From the NCBI RefSeq assembly GCF_900114325.1, contig NZ_FOSR01000001.1:451693-515692 (forward strand): a DNA stretch of 64,000 nucleotides. Direction: 5' to 3'. Below the pieces are notes generated by a model that was given only the letters and a program-made list of their open reading frames with translations, ran no database searches and was not told the origin of the DNA. A program made the position numbers and the translations under genes. This DNA is from Rhodanobacter glycinis (lineage in GTDB: Bacteria > Pseudomonadota > Gammaproteobacteria > Xanthomonadales > Rhodanobacteraceae). Shown piece by piece: positions 24,568 to 35,218 of the stretch. How positions within the stretch are numbered: position 1 is the first letter of the stretch; each line of letters opens with the position of its first letter.

Positions 24568-27500
24568 GGTTGGATCTCCTGGGGTGGATGAAACGTCGGG
24601 GTGGATCGCGCTGCTTTGCGCAGCCGGTACCGCATCAGCAGACGGAACGCCGCCGGCAGCACCAGCATGGTCAGCAGCGTCGCGGTGACCATGCCGCCGA
24701 TCATCGGTGCGGCGATGCGCTGCATGACTTCGGAGCCAGCGCCGTGGCCGAGCAGGATCGGCAGCAGGCCAGCGATGATCACCGCCACGGTCATCGCCAA
24801 CGGCCGCACGCGCTGTGCGGCCCCTTGGCGAATGGCTTCATCCAGCGCGTCGATACCCGCACGGGGATCCAGCGCAAGTTGCCGATCCCACGCATGGCGC
24901 AGGTACAGCAGCATCACCACGCCGAACTCGGCGGCGACGCCGGCCAGCGCGATGAAGCCGATCACCGTGGCTACTGATACCGCATGGCCGAGCAGCCAGA
25001 TCAGCCACAGACCGCCGACCAGCGCCAGTGGTACGTTGGCCATGATGAGCGCCGCCTCGCTGGCACGTCGGAATACTGCATAGATCAGCGCGAAGATGAT
25101 CAGCAGCGCGACCGGCACCACCAGCTTGAGCCGCTCCGCCGCAGTGGCCAGGTACTGGAACTGGCCCGACCAGTCCAGCGTGACGCCGGGCGGCAACGTG
25201 ACCTGTAGCGCCACGGCCTGCTGCAGCCGAGCGACCACGCCGCCGAGGTTGCTGCTGGCCGTGTCGATGTAGACGTAGGTCGCGAGCTGGCCGTCCTCGC
25301 TTTTGAGCATCGACGGCCCCGCCGCGACCGTGATGTCGGCGACCTGACCCAGCGTGAGCTGGGCACCGTTCGCGGCCACGATCGGCAACTGCCGCAGCGC
25401 CTGTACCGAATCGCGATCCACGCGCGGGTAGCGCACCACGATGGGGAAGCGCTCGCGTCCTTCGATGGACTGCCCGATCGGATCGCCACCCACCACGGTG
25501 GCGATCAGCTGCTGGATCTGTTCCTGGGTCAGTCCATAGCGCGCCGCCTCATCGCGGCGGATATGCACGTCGACATAGCGCCCGCTGGTCGGACGCTCGG
25601 CCACCGCCGAGCTGACCCCGGACACGGTCTTGGCGACCGCTTCGATGCGGTCGGCCACCGTCTGCAGCGTGGTCAGGTCGGTGCCCAGCACCTTGATGCC
25701 GATGGGACTCTTGATGCCGGTGGAGAGCATGTCGATGCGGTTGCGGATCGGCGGCACGAACAGGTTCGTCAGGCCCGGTACGTGCACGGCCTGGTTCAAC
25801 GCAGCCTTGATCTTGGCCATCGTCATGCCGGGCCGCCATTGGTCCTTCGGCTTGAACGTGATCGTGGTCTCGAACATCTCCAGCGGTGCCGGGTCGGTGG
25901 CGGTATCGGCGCGTCCTGCCTTGCCGAACACGTGGGCCACCTCGGGCACGGTCTTGAGCATGCGGTCGGTGAGCTGCAACAACTGCGCGGCCTTGCCGGC
26001 GGACAACCCGGGCAGCGCGGTGGGCATGTACAGCAGCGTGCCTTCGTCCATCGCGGGCATGAACTCGCTGCCAAGGCGGCTGAGCGGCACCAGCGCCGTG
26101 AGCAGCACCAAGGCGGCCAGCCCCAGCGTGGCCTTCGGAAAACGCAGCACCGTGTCGAGGATCGGCCGGTACAGCGCGATCAGGCCACGATTGATCGGAT
26201 TGGCGTGCTCGGCGCGCAAGCGTCCGCGCACCAGGTAGCCCATCAGCACCGGCACCAGGGTCACCGCCAGTCCCGCGGCGGCGGCCATCGCATAGGTCTT
26301 GGTGAACGCCAGCGGTTTGAACAGCTTGCCTTCCTGGCCTTGCAGCGCGAACACCGGCACGAACGACAGCGCGATGATCAGCAGGCTCACGAACAGCGCC
26401 GGCCCCACTTCCACGGTGGCCTCGGCGATCAACGCCCAGCGTGCCTTGCCCTGTGGTTCCGCGCCGTCGTGCGCATCACGCCAATGCTCCAGATGCTTGT
26501 GGGTGTTCTCGATCATCACGATCGCCGCGTCCACCATCGCGCCGATCGCGATCGCGATGCCGCCCAGCGACATCAGGTTCGCCGTGACGCCCTGCAGGTT
26601 CATCACGATGAAGGCGGCGAGCACGCCCAGCGGCAGGGTGATCACGGCGACCAGCGCCGAGCGCAGGTGACCGAGGAACAGCGCGCAGACCAGGGTGACG
26701 ACGAGAAACTCCTCCAGCAACTTGCGCCAGACGTTCTCCACGGTGGCGTCGATCAGCTGGGAGCGGTCGTAGGTGGGCACGATCTCGACGCCCGGCGGCA
26801 GGCTGCGTTGCAACTGCACCAAGCGCGCCTTCACTGCCGCGATGGTGGCCTTGGCGTTCTGGCCCGAGCGCATCACGATGATGCCGCCGACCACTTCGCC
26901 CTGCCCATCCAGCTCGGCGAGGCCGCGACGGAAGATCGGGCCGCGACGCACGGTGGCGACGTCGCGCAATCGGACCGGCACGCCGTTCGCGTTGGCGATG
27001 ATGGGCACGTTCTCGAAGTCGGCGCGGGTCTTCAGATACCCCTCGCTGCGCACCATCAGCTCGGCCTCGCCCTGCTCGATCACCGAGCCGCCGTTGGCGC
27101 CGTTGGCGGCGCGCACGGCATCAACGAGCTGCGCCACGGTGAGGCCGCGCGCGGCCAGCGCCTGCGGATCGGGCACGATCTGCCAGGCGCGGTCCATGCC
27201 GCCCAGGGTGGCCACCTCGGCGACACCCGGCACGGTCTTCAGCTGGAAGCGCAGGTTCCAGTTCTGCAGCGCGGTGAGCTGGCCGATGTCGTGTCGACCG
27301 GTGCGGTCGACCAGCGCGTATTCGTAGATCCAGCCCAGCCCGGTGGCATCCGGACCCAGTGCGGGATTGACGCCGGCCGGCAGTCGATCGCGCGCCTGGC
27401 TCAAATATTCCAGCACGCGTGAGCGTGCCCAGTAGAGGTCGGTGCTGTCGCTGAACAGCACATCCACGTAGGAGTCGCCGAAGAACGAATACGCGCGCAC

Positions 27501-27743
27501 CGTGGTCGCGCCGGGCACCGACAGCATGGTGGTGGCCAGCGGATAGGTCACCTGATCCTCCACCACCTGCGGCGACTGGCCGGGGTAGCTGGTGCGGATG
27601 ATCACCTGGGTGTCGGAGAGATCCGGCAGCGCGTCGATGGACGTATGCCACGCCGAGAACACACCGACCGCCGCCAGCGCCAGCGCGGCCAGCAGCACGA
27701 ATACGCGATACCGGATCGAAACGCGGATCAGCGCGGCGATCAT
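24564..27743 (-). CDS. cusA: Cu(I)/Ag(I) efflux RND transporter CusA
   Basis: The 1059-residue RND pump has 12 membrane segments. Segment 4 reads [19 protein letters not shown], the CusA (monovalent copper/silver) signature, unlike the DGAVVMVEN of the other pump in this element. The Met-rich periplasmic channel region ([11 protein letters not shown]) is also as in CusA. It drives copper out through CusB and CusC with the proton gradient. It overlaps cusB and cusF by 4 bp each. Confidence 0.93.
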   Translation of the reverse strand: MIAALIRVSIRYRVFVLLAALALAAVGVFSAWHTSIDALPDLSDTQVIIRTSYPGQSPQVVEDQVTYPLATTMLSVPGATTVRAYSFFGDSYVDVLFSDSTDLYWARSRVLEYLSQARDRLPAGVNPALGPDATGLGWIYEYALVDRTGRHDIGQLTALQNWNLRFQLKTVPGVAEVATLGGMDRAWQIVPDPQALAARGLTVAQLVDAVRAANGANGGSVIEQGEAELMVRSEGYLKTRADFENVPIIANANGVPVRLRDVATVRRGPIFRRGLAELDGQGEVVGGIIVMRSGQNAKATIAAVKARLVQLQRSLPPGVEIVPTYDRSQLIDATVENVWRKLLEEFLVVTLVCALFLGHLRSALVAVITLPLGVLAAFIVMNLQGVTANLMSLGGIAIAIGAMVDAAIVMIENTHKHLEHWRDAHDGAEPQGKARWALIAEATVEVGPALFVSLLIIALSFVPVFALQGQEGKLFKPLAFTKTYAMAAAAGLAVTLVPVLMGYLVRGRLRAEHANPINRGLIALYRPILDTVLRFPKATLGLAALVLLTALVPLSRLGSEFMPAMDEGTLLYMPTALPGLSAGKAAQLLQLTDRMLKTVPEVAHVFGKAGRADTATDPAPLEMFETTITFKPKDQWRPGMTMAKIKAALNQAVHVPGLTNLFVPPIRNRIDMLSTGIKSPIGIKVLGTDLTTLQTVADRIEAVAKTVSGVSSAVAERPTSGRYVDVHIRRDEAARYGLTQEQIQQLIATVVGGDPIGQSIEGRERFPIVVRYPRVDRDSVQALRQLPIVAANGAQLTLGQVADITVAAGPSMLKSEDGQLATYVYIDTASSNLGGVVARLQQAVALQVTLPPGVTLDWSGQFQYLATAAERLKLVVPVALLIIFALIYAVFRRASEAALIMANVPLALVGGLWLIWLLGHAVSVATVIGFIALAGVAAEFGVVMLLYLRHAWDRQLALDPRAGIDALDEAIRQGAAQRVRPLAMTVAVIIAGLLPILLGHGAGSEVMQRIAAPMIGGMVTATLLTMLVLPAAFRLLMRYRLRKAARSTPTFHPPQEIQP

Positions 27744-29023
27744 CGCCCGTCTCCCATCGGCATGCCCGGCATGGCTGTGCTGGTCGCCGGCGCGGGCACC
27801 GACTCGCCCGTCTGCAGGCGTTGCAACGCGCCGGACAAGCTCGCTTCCGAATCGATCAGGAACTGGCCGGACACCACTACGCGCTCATCGCCGGAAAGCC
27901 CCGCGAGAATCTCGGTGTAGCCGCCGGACGAATGGCCAAGGCGTACTGCCACCGGCCGGAAGCGTCCATTGCCCTCGGCCACGATCACCCGCGGTGTGTC
28001 GCTACCGGTGGCGATCACGGCACCATCCGGCACCACAGGTTCGGGTGCCCCCGCCGTCGGTTGCAACTCCACGCTGACGAACATGCCGGGACTCAGCGCG
28101 TGATCCGGATTGGCCAGCACGATGCGCGCACGCTGGGTACGGGTCATGGCGTCGATGTCCGGCAGCAGGGTTTCCACCTGGCCGCGGAACACCTGGCCGG
28201 GCAAGGCCGCCGCACGTACGGTCACCGGCGTGCCGGCGCGCACCGTGCCCACTGCGGCCTGCGGCAGCGCCGCCTCCACCCACACCGTGGACAGGCCGTT
28301 GAGCGTCATCAGCGTCTGCCCGGTGTCGACCTGCTGACCTTCGCGCACGTCCAGCGTCGTGACCACGCCGTCCTGCGGCGCGTGCAGCGTGATATGACCA
28401 TCCCGTTCCGAGGCGATGTCCCGTGCGGTCAGGCCCAGCACTTGCAGTCGCTGTCGCGCGGCTGCGCGCAACGCCTGCGCGTCAGGGGACTGCGCGTGTT
28501 GCAGGGCGCGGTATTCGGCAATTGCGCTGCTCCACTGCGGTGCCAGCAGTTCGGCCAACGGCTGCCCAGCCTTGACGGCGGTGTACGGCGCGCGCACGTC
28601 AAGCCGCTCCACCGTCGCGTCGACGCGCGCGCTCACAGTAACGGCGTCGCGCAGGTTCCAGCTCACGGTGCCCGGCACTTCGAGTTGGGCCGCCAATACC
28701 CGGCGCACCACGGGTACGGTGCGCACACCCAGGTTCTGCACGGTGGCCGGGTCGATGCGCACCACGGCTTTGTCGCCTCCTGCTTCGTCGGCGTACTTGG
28801 GCACCATTTGCATGCCCATCGGCGACACGCCGGGGTGGTCGAAGTGCTGGTCGGGCACCATCGTGTCGTACCAGTACAGCACCTTGCGTTGCGCACCTTG
28901 CGTGTCCGCCGTGGTGCTGGCCGGCATCGATGCAGAGCCAACATGGCGGCCACCGACATAGCCCAAAGCCAGCAGCACGGCGGCACCCGCCAGCGCACCG
29001 ATCACGATACCGATCCGTTTCAT
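27740..29023 (-). CDS. cusB: Cu/Ag efflux adaptor CusB with heavy-metal-binding domain
   Basis: The ATG at 29023 was chosen; it overlaps the cusC stop (ATGA) and opens a signal anchor ([20 protein letters not shown]). The longer frame to 29155 is the shadow of cusC. The 427-residue product first carries the heavy-metal-binding segment [16 protein letters not shown]...PMGMQM (residues 50-75), found in CusB. Lipoyl, coiled-coil and barrel domains follow. It links CusA to CusC and takes copper from CusF. Confidence 0.92.
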   Translation of the reverse strand: MKRIGIVIGALAGAAVLLALGYVGGRHVGSASMPASTTADTQGAQRKVLYWYDTMVPDQHFDHPGVSPMGMQMVPKYADEAGGDKAVVRIDPATVQNLGVRTVPVVRRVLAAQLEVPGTVSWNLRDAVTVSARVDATVERLDVRAPYTAVKAGQPLAELLAPQWSSAIAEYRALQHAQSPDAQALRAAARQRLQVLGLTARDIASERDGHITLHAPQDGVVTTLDVREGQQVDTGQTLMTLNGLSTVWVEAALPQAAVGTVRAGTPVTVRAAALPGQVFRGQVETLLPDIDAMTRTQRARIVLANPDHALSPGMFVSVELQPTAGAPEPVVPDGAVIATGSDTPRVIVAEGNGRFRPVAVRLGHSSGGYTEILAGLSGDERVVVSGQFLIDSEASLSGALQRLQTGESVPAPATSTAMPGMPMGDGR

Positions 29024-30309
29024 GGCAGGTTCTCCGAAGACGAGGTGGATTCGGGCAACAGATAGGCCAAGGCGGCCCACGCGCGGGCGCGGGCGGCCAG
29101 TGCATCGGCGTAGCTCAGACGCAACGCGATCTCGTCGCGTCGTGCATCCAGCCACGGCTGCAGCGTGCCGCCGCCGCGGTAAGCGGCCAGCGCCACCTGG
29201 CTGCGATCGCGGGCCAGCGGCAGCAGCGCCGTGCGATCGCGTGCGATCTGCCGCCCCCAGCCCTGCCAGGCGGCGACGTCGCGCGCGACGGTTTCACGTT
29301 GCGCACGGCGGGCATCCTCGTGCGCCGACTCGACCGCATCACGTTGCGCCTGCTTCGCGCTGATGTCGCGGTCCTGCCGGTTGCGTGTGAACAGCGGCAG
29401 GCTCACGCCGACCTGCACCATCACCATGTCGGACAGATACGGCGCGCGGTGACCGTAGGTCACGTCCACACTCCAGTCCGGATGCTTCGAGGCGCGCGCC
29501 TGCGCCAGTGCGGCGTCGGCCACCTGCTCGCGGGCTCGCCACGCCTGCATTGGCGCCTGCCGATCGGTGTGCCGTTCGAGTTGATCCGGCGCGACCGGCA
29601 ACTGGTCGAAGTCCGGGGCGTCCGCCAGCGCAGTCGGCGCATCGCCCAGCCAGCGCTGCAAGGACGCGTTTGCCGCCTGCAGATCAGCGTCGGCTGCTTC
29701 GATCCGGTTGGCCAGCGTCAGCGCCTCGGCCTGTGCCGCCAGCACGTCCACCGCACTGCCGGTGCCGCCGTGCAACCGCGCCGTGGCGACCTGCACCGCG
29801 AGGGTACTTTCGTCGCGCAAAGCTTCCAGCAAAGTGCGCTGTTGTGTGGCCGCCCATACGCCGATCCAGGCGTCGGCGATGCGCTCGCGCACATCCTGTG
29901 CGGTGGCGGTGCGGTCAGCCTCGGCGGCATCGACCTGCGCCGCCGCAAGCGAACGATCCGCCGCGCGCGCCGCGTGCGAAGGAATCGCCTGCATCACGCC
30001 GATCGTGCGCATGGTCATCGTGTCCGAGCGCAGGCTGAAAGCGCCCGGATCGGTGACCGGGTAGTTGGAGACGCCGAAGGTCAACGACGGATCGGGCAAG
30101 CGGCCCGCGCGCACCGCCTCGTTGCGCACGGCTTCGAGGTCGGCGTTGCGCGCGGCGAGCAGCGGCGCGCGTGCCATGCCCTGCCGCACGGCGGCGGCGA
30201 GCGTCAGGGGTGCGTCGGCGGTTTGGGCCGCGGCGACAGCCACCGACCCGCCCAGGGCGATGAGCAGAGCCCACGCGCAACGGCGCCCGGAAAGACTGGA
30301 AAACAGCAT
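29020..30309 (-). CDS. cusC: Cu/Ag efflux outer membrane channel (CusC-like, TolC family)
   Basis: The 429-residue TolC-type protein has a signal peptide cut near VAAAQ (residue 28). Two outer membrane efflux repeats rich in Ala, Arg and Asp helices follow. There is no lipobox cysteine, so unlike E. coli CusC it is probably not acylated. It is the channel of the tripartite pump and is translationally coupled to cusB. Confidence 0.87.
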   Translation of the reverse strand: MLFSSLSGRRCAWALLIALGGSVAVAAAQTADAPLTLAAAVRQGMARAPLLAARNADLEAVRNEAVRAGRLPDPSLTFGVSNYPVTDPGAFSLRSDTMTMRTIGVMQAIPSHAARAADRSLAAAQVDAAEADRTATAQDVRERIADAWIGVWAATQQRTLLEALRDESTLAVQVATARLHGGTGSAVDVLAAQAEALTLANRIEAADADLQAANASLQRWLGDAPTALADAPDFDQLPVAPDQLERHTDRQAPMQAWRAREQVADAALAQARASKHPDWSVDVTYGHRAPYLSDMVMVQVGVSLPLFTRNRQDRDISAKQAQRDAVESAHEDARRAQRETVARDVAAWQGWGRQIARDRTALLPLARDRSQVALAAYRGGGTLQPWLDARRDEIALRLSYADALAARARAWAALAYLLPESTSSSENLP

Positions 30310-30384
30310 GAGGATTCACTCCCGTGATCGAACAGACATCGCACCACGCAGGCACGACGGCACCTCGGCGATGGCCGGAGTGCG

Positions 30385-30846
30385 CTAGATCAGCAGGGAG
30401 CAGAACAGCAGGGTGGCCGGTGGCGGTGGCGCACGCAGCCGGTAGTAGCGTTCGGGAATCGAGGCCGCTGGCGTTGGCGGGACGACGAGCGGCAGGACGG
30501 GCGGCAACGCCGCGAGCAGGTTGGGCGGCACCGTCATGGGCCGCGCGTCGCTGGGTGCGGATGCCTGCGAGGCGCAATGCTGGGCGCACAGGACGCGGTC
30601 GGCCGCGGCATGCCGCATCTCCGGGCAGGTGCCGCGCATGGCGGCATCCCCTGCGGCCGTGCCCATCGCCATGACCGGCCCCATCAGGGTCGGCGGCATG
30701 GTGCAGGCGAAGGCCGCGAGCGCCGTCTGCAGACCCAGCATGAACAGCGCGCCGACCAGCAGCAGCCCGCGTGTCAGGCGGGCGCGACGAAGCTCGCGCA
30801 ATCGCCATGGGCGCGGTCTGCGTGGCATGGATCGGGCGCGTGCCAT
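30385..30846 (-). CDS. Small exported Cys-rich protein between cytochrome c and cusC
   Basis: I use the ATG at 30846 (MARARSM). A second Met at 30828 is possible, and an upstream start would overlap the cytochrome gene without ribosome site. The 153-residue product has an Arg-rich start, one hydrophobic segment (RGLLLVGALFMLGLQTAL) and cysteines in CTMPP, GTCPEM and CAQHCASQ. A Pro-rich tail and a hydrophobic C-terminus end it. The layout is like the CopL/DUF2946 group and suggests periplasmic copper binding. It lies 10 bp after the cytochrome gene and 75 bp before cusC. Confidence 0.6.
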   Translation of the reverse strand: MARARSMPRRPRPWRLRELRRARLTRGLLLVGALFMLGLQTALAAFACTMPPTLMGPVMAMGTAAGDAAMRGTCPEMRHAAADRVLCAQHCASQASAPSDARPMTVPPNLLAALPPVLPLVVPPTPAASIPERYYRLRAPPPPATLLFCSLLI

Positions 30847-30856
30847 GCGAAGTCCG

Positions 30857-31576
30857 TTACGGATGCGCGTGCCCGTCGCCGGTCGGCTTCGCGCCGACCG
30901 TGCCGGCCATCGCGGGCGGGGGTGCGGATGCAGCACCCTGGCCGGACATGTCCATGCCCTTCATGTCCATGCCTTTCATGGCCGCCGCCGCACCGTGGGC
31001 ATGCGCATCGCTGTCCCCGTGGTTGTGGCCACTGTCTTCGTCCATGTCCATGTCGTCGTCCGGTGGCGCCTTCGCCACGATGGCCTTGTATTCGGCAGGC
31101 GTCATGCCGGGCAGTTTTTCAAGGAAGGCCACCATGCTCCAGATGGTCGGATCGTCGTGGCCCGCCTTGCCCCAGGCGGGCATCGCGCTCATCTTGATGC
31201 CGTGCTTGATCACCCAGAACGCATCCTGCGGATCGACATGCACTTTGGAGAGGTTGGGCGGCTGTGGGTACATGCCGACCCGCAGCTCGGAGTCATTGAC
31301 GCCGGGCGACAGATGGCAGCCAGTGCACATCGCCGCGTACTGGCCAGCACCTTTCAGGATCAACTGTGGATCGTCGAGATTCGGCACGGTCAGATCCTCC
31401 GAGCGCACGTGGATCGAACGGTCGCGCAGGGTCTGCAGCACGGCGAACACCGGCTTGGTGTGGTGATCGTCCGCACCGATGTTGTATAGACCGGAATAGG
31501 CGAACACGCCGGCGCCGATGGCCAATACGCCCAAGGTAACGGCGACCGTGATGACGTGTGCGGTATGTTTTTTCAT
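30857..31576 (-). CDS. Membrane-anchored cytochrome c with His/Met-rich tail
   Basis: The 239-residue protein has an N-terminal membrane anchor (VITVAVTLGVLAIGAGVFAY). A single c-type haem domain has CTGCH near residues 84-88, with MSAMPAW as the likely axial Met. The C-terminal 65 residues are Asp/His/Met-rich (DDDMDMDEDSGHNHGD, MKGMDMKGMDM) and look like a copper-binding tail. It lies 9 bp after copB. A role as electron acceptor for copper oxidation by CopA, or in handling periplasmic copper, is inferred from position. Confidence 0.85.
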   Translation of the reverse strand: MKKHTAHVITVAVTLGVLAIGAGVFAYSGLYNIGADDHHTKPVFAVLQTLRDRSIHVRSEDLTVPNLDDPQLILKGAGQYAAMCTGCHLSPGVNDSELRVGMYPQPPNLSKVHVDPQDAFWVIKHGIKMSAMPAWGKAGHDDPTIWSMVAFLEKLPGMTPAEYKAIVAKAPPDDDMDMDEDSGHNHGDSDAHAHGAAAAMKGMDMKGMDMSGQGAASAPPPAMAGTVGAKPTGDGHAHP

Positions 31577-31585
31577 AAGTGCCCC

Positions 31586-32872
31586 TCAGAACCAGATGCG
31601 GACGCCGGCCACGATCTGCCGGTCGAGTACGGGTTGGTGATCCTGTCGCGCATAATCGGCCGTGGTGCCGACGCGGCGCGTCCAGTTCACGCCGATGTAC
31701 GGCGCGAATTGACGATGGAACTCATAGCGCAGGCGCAGGCCGAACTGCAGGTCGGACACGCCGCTGCCGATGCGTCGTTGCGGATCGTCCTTGCCGTACA
31801 GATTGACCTCGGCCTCGGGCTGCAGGATCAATCGCTGGGTGAATAGCAGCTCGTATTCGGCCCGTAGGCGCGCGGCCGTGCGGCCGTTGGTGCCGACGTA
31901 GCCGGTGGCCTCCAGCTCGAACCAGTACGGCGCCAGCCCCTGCACGCCGAACGCGGCCCACGTCCGCTTCGGACCTGCGCCTATGTCTTGGCGAGCACCC
32001 AGTTGGGTGCTCCAGTAGGTCGCGATGGCGTGGTTCCAGAAAGCTTCCAGATCACCATCGTCGAGCTTGCCGCGACTGCGTTCGCCTTCCGTGCGGATCC
32101 ACAGCTTGTTCTCGTCGTTACCGTACCAGCCTCCGGCCTCCCAACTCTGGCCATTGGCATCACGACCGTGAAAGGCTTCCAACTGATCGATCAACACCAT
32201 GCCCAATGGCGCTTTGTCGGCCATGTCCATGCCCTCCATGGAGCCGTAGCCCACACCGTCGGAATAGTCGGGACTGCGCGCATTGGGTGGTGGGCTGCCA
32301 CCTTGCATCGGGCCCATCGTCATCCCCGGCATCGCGCCCATGCCGGCCATTTCACCTTGATCCTTCTTCGGCATCGCGCCGTGATCCATGCCGGCCATGC
32401 CACGGTGATTCATCCCTTGCATCGCGTCGGAACTCATGCCGGGCATCGACGCGTGATCCATCCCCGACATGTCGCCAGCAGGTGCCGTCGAAGCGGCAGG
32501 CTTGGCGGGCATCGGTATGCCCTCCATGTCGTCCATACCGGAGCTGGCGGCAACGGGCTTGGGTGGCATCCGCTTGGCGGGCATCGCAGGGTGGTCCATG
32601 CCGGGCATGCCCTCCATGCCGTGAGACGACGGCGTGGGTTGTGTCGGCGAAGGCTTCTTGCCCGGCTTCTTCACCCCCGACGGCATCGCGGACCGGGGCG
32701 TGCTGGACGATGCCGCCGGCATGCTCATGCCGGGCATGTTGCTCATGTCCATCGGGGCGGTGCTGCTCGACGGGGGAACGCTTTGCGCGCTAGCTGCCAG
32801 CGGCAGCGCCAGCCACAGCGCTACGAGCAACGCGGAGCGATTCCAGCGAGTGGTTCGTGACGTCGGGCTCAT
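31586..32872 (-). CDS. copB: Outer membrane copper resistance protein CopB
   Basis: The start at 32872 overlaps the copA stop (ATGA); the much longer open frame upstream is a shadow of copA. The 428-residue product has a signal peptide (cut near ASAQ). Residues 40-225 are rich in Met, His and Pro with repeated MxGM/MDH units (MPGM, GMDHASM, GMNHRGM). The C-terminal 220 residues form an outer membrane beta barrel ending in aromatic Trp-Phe. CopB sequesters or exports copper at the outer membrane. The Met-rich region is long compared with classical CopB. Confidence 0.92.
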   Translation of the reverse strand: MSPTSRTTRWNRSALLVALWLALPLAASAQSVPPSSSTAPMDMSNMPGMSMPAASSSTPRSAMPSGVKKPGKKPSPTQPTPSSHGMEGMPGMDHPAMPAKRMPPKPVAASSGMDDMEGIPMPAKPAASTAPAGDMSGMDHASMPGMSSDAMQGMNHRGMAGMDHGAMPKKDQGEMAGMGAMPGMTMGPMQGGSPPPNARSPDYSDGVGYGSMEGMDMADKAPLGMVLIDQLEAFHGRDANGQSWEAGGWYGNDENKLWIRTEGERSRGKLDDGDLEAFWNHAIATYWSTQLGARQDIGAGPKRTWAAFGVQGLAPYWFELEATGYVGTNGRTAARLRAEYELLFTQRLILQPEAEVNLYGKDDPQRRIGSGVSDLQFGLRLRYEFHRQFAPYIGVNWTRRVGTTADYARQDHQPVLDRQIVAGVRIWF

Positions 32873-34638
32873 GACACCACCACCTCGCGGAACATGCCCG
32901 CTTCCATGTGATACAGCATGTGGCAGTGGTAGGCCCAGCGGCTGAGGTTGTCCGCGCTTACCCCGTAGGCGATGCGTTGCGCCGGCTGCACGTTGATGGT
33001 GTGCTTGCGTACCTGGAACTGCCCATCCGGGCTTTCCAGCTCGCTCCACATGCCGTGCAGGTGGATCGGGTGGTTCATCATGGTGTCGTTGACCAGCACC
33101 AAGCGCAGCCGCTCGCCGCTGCGGAAGTGGATCGGCTTGGCGTCGGAGAACTTCACGCCATCGAACGACCACATGTAGCGTTCCATATTGCCGGTGAGGT
33201 GCAGCTCGATCTCGCGACTGGGTTCGCGTGGGTCGATGGAGCCGCCGAGGGTGTGCAGGTCGGCGTAGGTGAGCACGCGGCGACCGTTGTCGCGCAGTCC
33301 GGTGCCCGGATCGTCGAGGTTGGTGCGCGGCATGTCCACGTGCATGTCGACGCCGGGGTTGCGGTATTCGGTGCGAGCGTGATGCACCACTGGTGCGGCC
33401 GGTGTTGCCGTGCTGCTCATGGCCATGTCGGGCATGTCCTTCATCCCGGCCATGCCTGCCATCCCAGACATGCCGCCGTGTCCGCCGCCTTGGGCCATCG
33501 CGCCCATCATGTCCACCATGCTCACGGGCATGCGCGGATCCATCGCCGGCACCGCCGCTTCCATGCCGGAGCGCGGGGCCAAGGTGCCACGCGCGTAACC
33601 GGTGCGGTCGATCGACTGGGCGAAGATCGTGAACGCCCGATCCTCCTGCGGCTCGACGAGCACGTCGTAGGTTTCGGCCACCGAGATGCGGAACTCGTCG
33701 ACCGGCACCGGTGCCACATCCTGGCCGTCGGCGGAGATCACCGTCATCTTCAGGCCCGGAATGCGCACGTCGAAGATCGTCATCGACGAACCGTTGATGA
33801 AGCGCAGGCGAACCTTCTCGCCGGGCTTGAACAGGCCGGTCCAGTTGCTGGCCGGGGCGGTGCCGTTCATCAGGTAGGTATAGGTGTAGCCTGAGACGTC
33901 GCTGAGATCGGTGGAGTTCATGCGCATCTGATTCCACATCTTGCGCTCGGCCAGCGCCTGTCGCAGACCCTGTTCGCGCACGTCACGGAAGAATTCGGGC
34001 GCGGTGGGCTGCGCGAAGTTGTAGTAGTCGCTCTGGCGCTTCAGTGTGGCGAAGATGTGCTCGGGGTTCTGATCCGTCCAGTCGTTGAGCATCACCACGT
34101 AATCGCGGTCGCTCGGGTAGCGCTCCGGTCCGGCCGGCTCGATCACCAGCGAGCCGTACAGACCGGTTTGCTCCTGGAATCCCGAGTGCGAGTGGTACCA
34201 GTAGGTGCCGCTCTGGCGCACCGGGAAGCGGTAGGTGAAGGTTTCACCCGGTGCGATGCCTGGGAAGCTGATGCCCGGCACGCCGTCTTCTTGGAAGGGC
34301 ACGATGATGCCGTGCCAGTGAATGGACGTGGGCACCCGCAACCGGTTGGTCACGCGCATCGTGACGTTGGTGCCTTCCTTCCAACGCAGGGTTGGCCCCG
34401 GGACGCTGCCATTGACGGTGGTGGCCAGACGTGGCCGGCCGGTGTAGTTCACCGGCGTCTCGGCGATGTCGAGCGCAAAGTCGGTGCCGCTGAGAATGGC
34501 AGGTTGCCCCGTAGTGTTCAGTGCCCAGACCTTTGACGGGCGCAGCAGACCGAGGGCGGCGATGGTGCCGCCGAAGGCGACACCCTGGACGAAACGACGC
34601 CGCGACAAGTCCATCGCGGGCGGGGGAAGGATTTTCAT
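32869..34638 (-). CDS. copA: Periplasmic multicopper oxidase CopA
   Basis: The start is the ATG at 34638, which has GGAGAGG 4 bases before it. The 589-residue product opens with a Tat signal (SRRRFVQG). It has all four copper-ligand blocks: HWHG, WYHSHSG, HPIHLHGMW and HCHMLYHMEAGM, the last including the T1 Cys, His and axial Met. A Met-rich insert (GMSGMAGMAGMKDMPDMAM) near residue 400 may bind extra Cu(I). CopA oxidises Cu(I) to Cu(II) and binds copper in the periplasm. It is coupled to copB and lies 110 bp after copL. Confidence 0.95.
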   Translation of the reverse strand: MKILPPPAMDLSRRRFVQGVAFGGTIAALGLLRPSKVWALNTTGQPAILSGTDFALDIAETPVNYTGRPRLATTVNGSVPGPTLRWKEGTNVTMRVTNRLRVPTSIHWHGIIVPFQEDGVPGISFPGIAPGETFTYRFPVRQSGTYWYHSHSGFQEQTGLYGSLVIEPAGPERYPSDRDYVVMLNDWTDQNPEHIFATLKRQSDYYNFAQPTAPEFFRDVREQGLRQALAERKMWNQMRMNSTDLSDVSGYTYTYLMNGTAPASNWTGLFKPGEKVRLRFINGSSMTIFDVRIPGLKMTVISADGQDVAPVPVDEFRISVAETYDVLVEPQEDRAFTIFAQSIDRTGYARGTLAPRSGMEAAVPAMDPRMPVSMVDMMGAMAQGGGHGGMSGMAGMAGMKDMPDMAMSSTATPAAPVVHHARTEYRNPGVDMHVDMPRTNLDDPGTGLRDNGRRVLTYADLHTLGGSIDPREPSREIELHLTGNMERYMWSFDGVKFSDAKPIHFRSGERLRLVLVNDTMMNHPIHLHGMWSELESPDGQFQVRKHTINVQPAQRIAYGVSADNLSRWAYHCHMLYHMEAGMFREVVVS

Positions 34639-34748
34639 GGACCTCTCCAAGGCAGGCGGCATCCTCGTGGCGATGCCGATCACAGCCGATGGCTACGAGG
34701 GTCGACACGCGACCGTCGTGAGCCATGCTCATCGAAACGATGGGAGAG

Positions 34749-35159
34749 TCAGACCGCCGGCGGTCGGAGCGGTGGCGCGTTCGTCCCCGAAGGGGCGGTC
34801 ATGCCCGAGGGCATCGCGTAGGTTGCCGTCAATGCCATCGAGGCCGGCATCAATGCCGCCCTCGACAGAAGCGCCGTGGCACACATCGCGGCACAGGCGC
34901 ACTGGCCAACCGCACCGTTGCAGCAGTCCGCCGAATGATGGCAGCAGGAATCAGTGGCTGTGGACGTTGCCGCGTGATGGCAATGCATGCCGTGCGCTGC
35001 GGCCGCGGCGACCATCGCATGCTCGGCCTGGGCATGCGATGCCATTGGCATGCTCATGGGCGCGGCCGCCACGGATTGGATCACGAGCATCAGCCACGCC
35101 AACACGCTCATCGCCCGGAGGCGACGTGAACGCGCAAGCTGACGCAACGAGAATCTCAT
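34749..35159 (-). CDS. copL: CopL-family metal-binding protein heading the cop operon
   Basis: The 136-residue product has an Arg-rich start, one hydrophobic segment (MSVLAWLMLVIQSVAA) and a Cys/His cluster from about residue 58 to 92 (HGMHCHH, CCHHSADCCNG, CACAAMC). This is the layout of Xanthomonas CopL, which lies just before copA and is needed for copper-induced expression, perhaps by attenuation. The gene order copL-copA-copB is typical of Xanthomonadales. Confidence 0.85.
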   Translation of the reverse strand: MRFSLRQLARSRRLRAMSVLAWLMLVIQSVAAAPMSMPMASHAQAEHAMVAAAAAHGMHCHHAATSTATDSCCHHSADCCNGAVGQCACAAMCATALLSRAALMPASMALTATYAMPSGMTAPSGTNAPPLRPPAV

Positions 35160-35187
35160 AGGCCGAGCTTACTCGGGCGATCTGGCC

Positions 35188-35212
35188 CCCTCAACTCTGG
35201 AGGAGGGTTCAA
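35188..35212 (-). promoter_or_regulatory. Possible CueR/MerR-type operator upstream of copL
   Basis: On the minus strand TTGAAC (35212-35207) is followed by the dyad CCCTC-N10-GAGGG (35207-35188). A -35 element running into a dyad is the pattern of MerR-family copper promoters. The -10 is weak, and no cueR gene is in the window, so this is a tentative call. Confidence 0.35.
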
Positions 35213-35218
35213 GGAGAT

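Noticed and set aside
25563-27422. 619-residue open frame on + opposite cusA
   Set aside because: Antisense shadow; the cusA motifs are all on the minus strand.
32873-33937. An open frame joining copB with 355 upstream codons into a 783-residue protein
   Set aside because: The upstream part is the shifted frame of copA, rich in His/Arg/Gly. The copB start overlaps the copA stop and opens a signal peptide.
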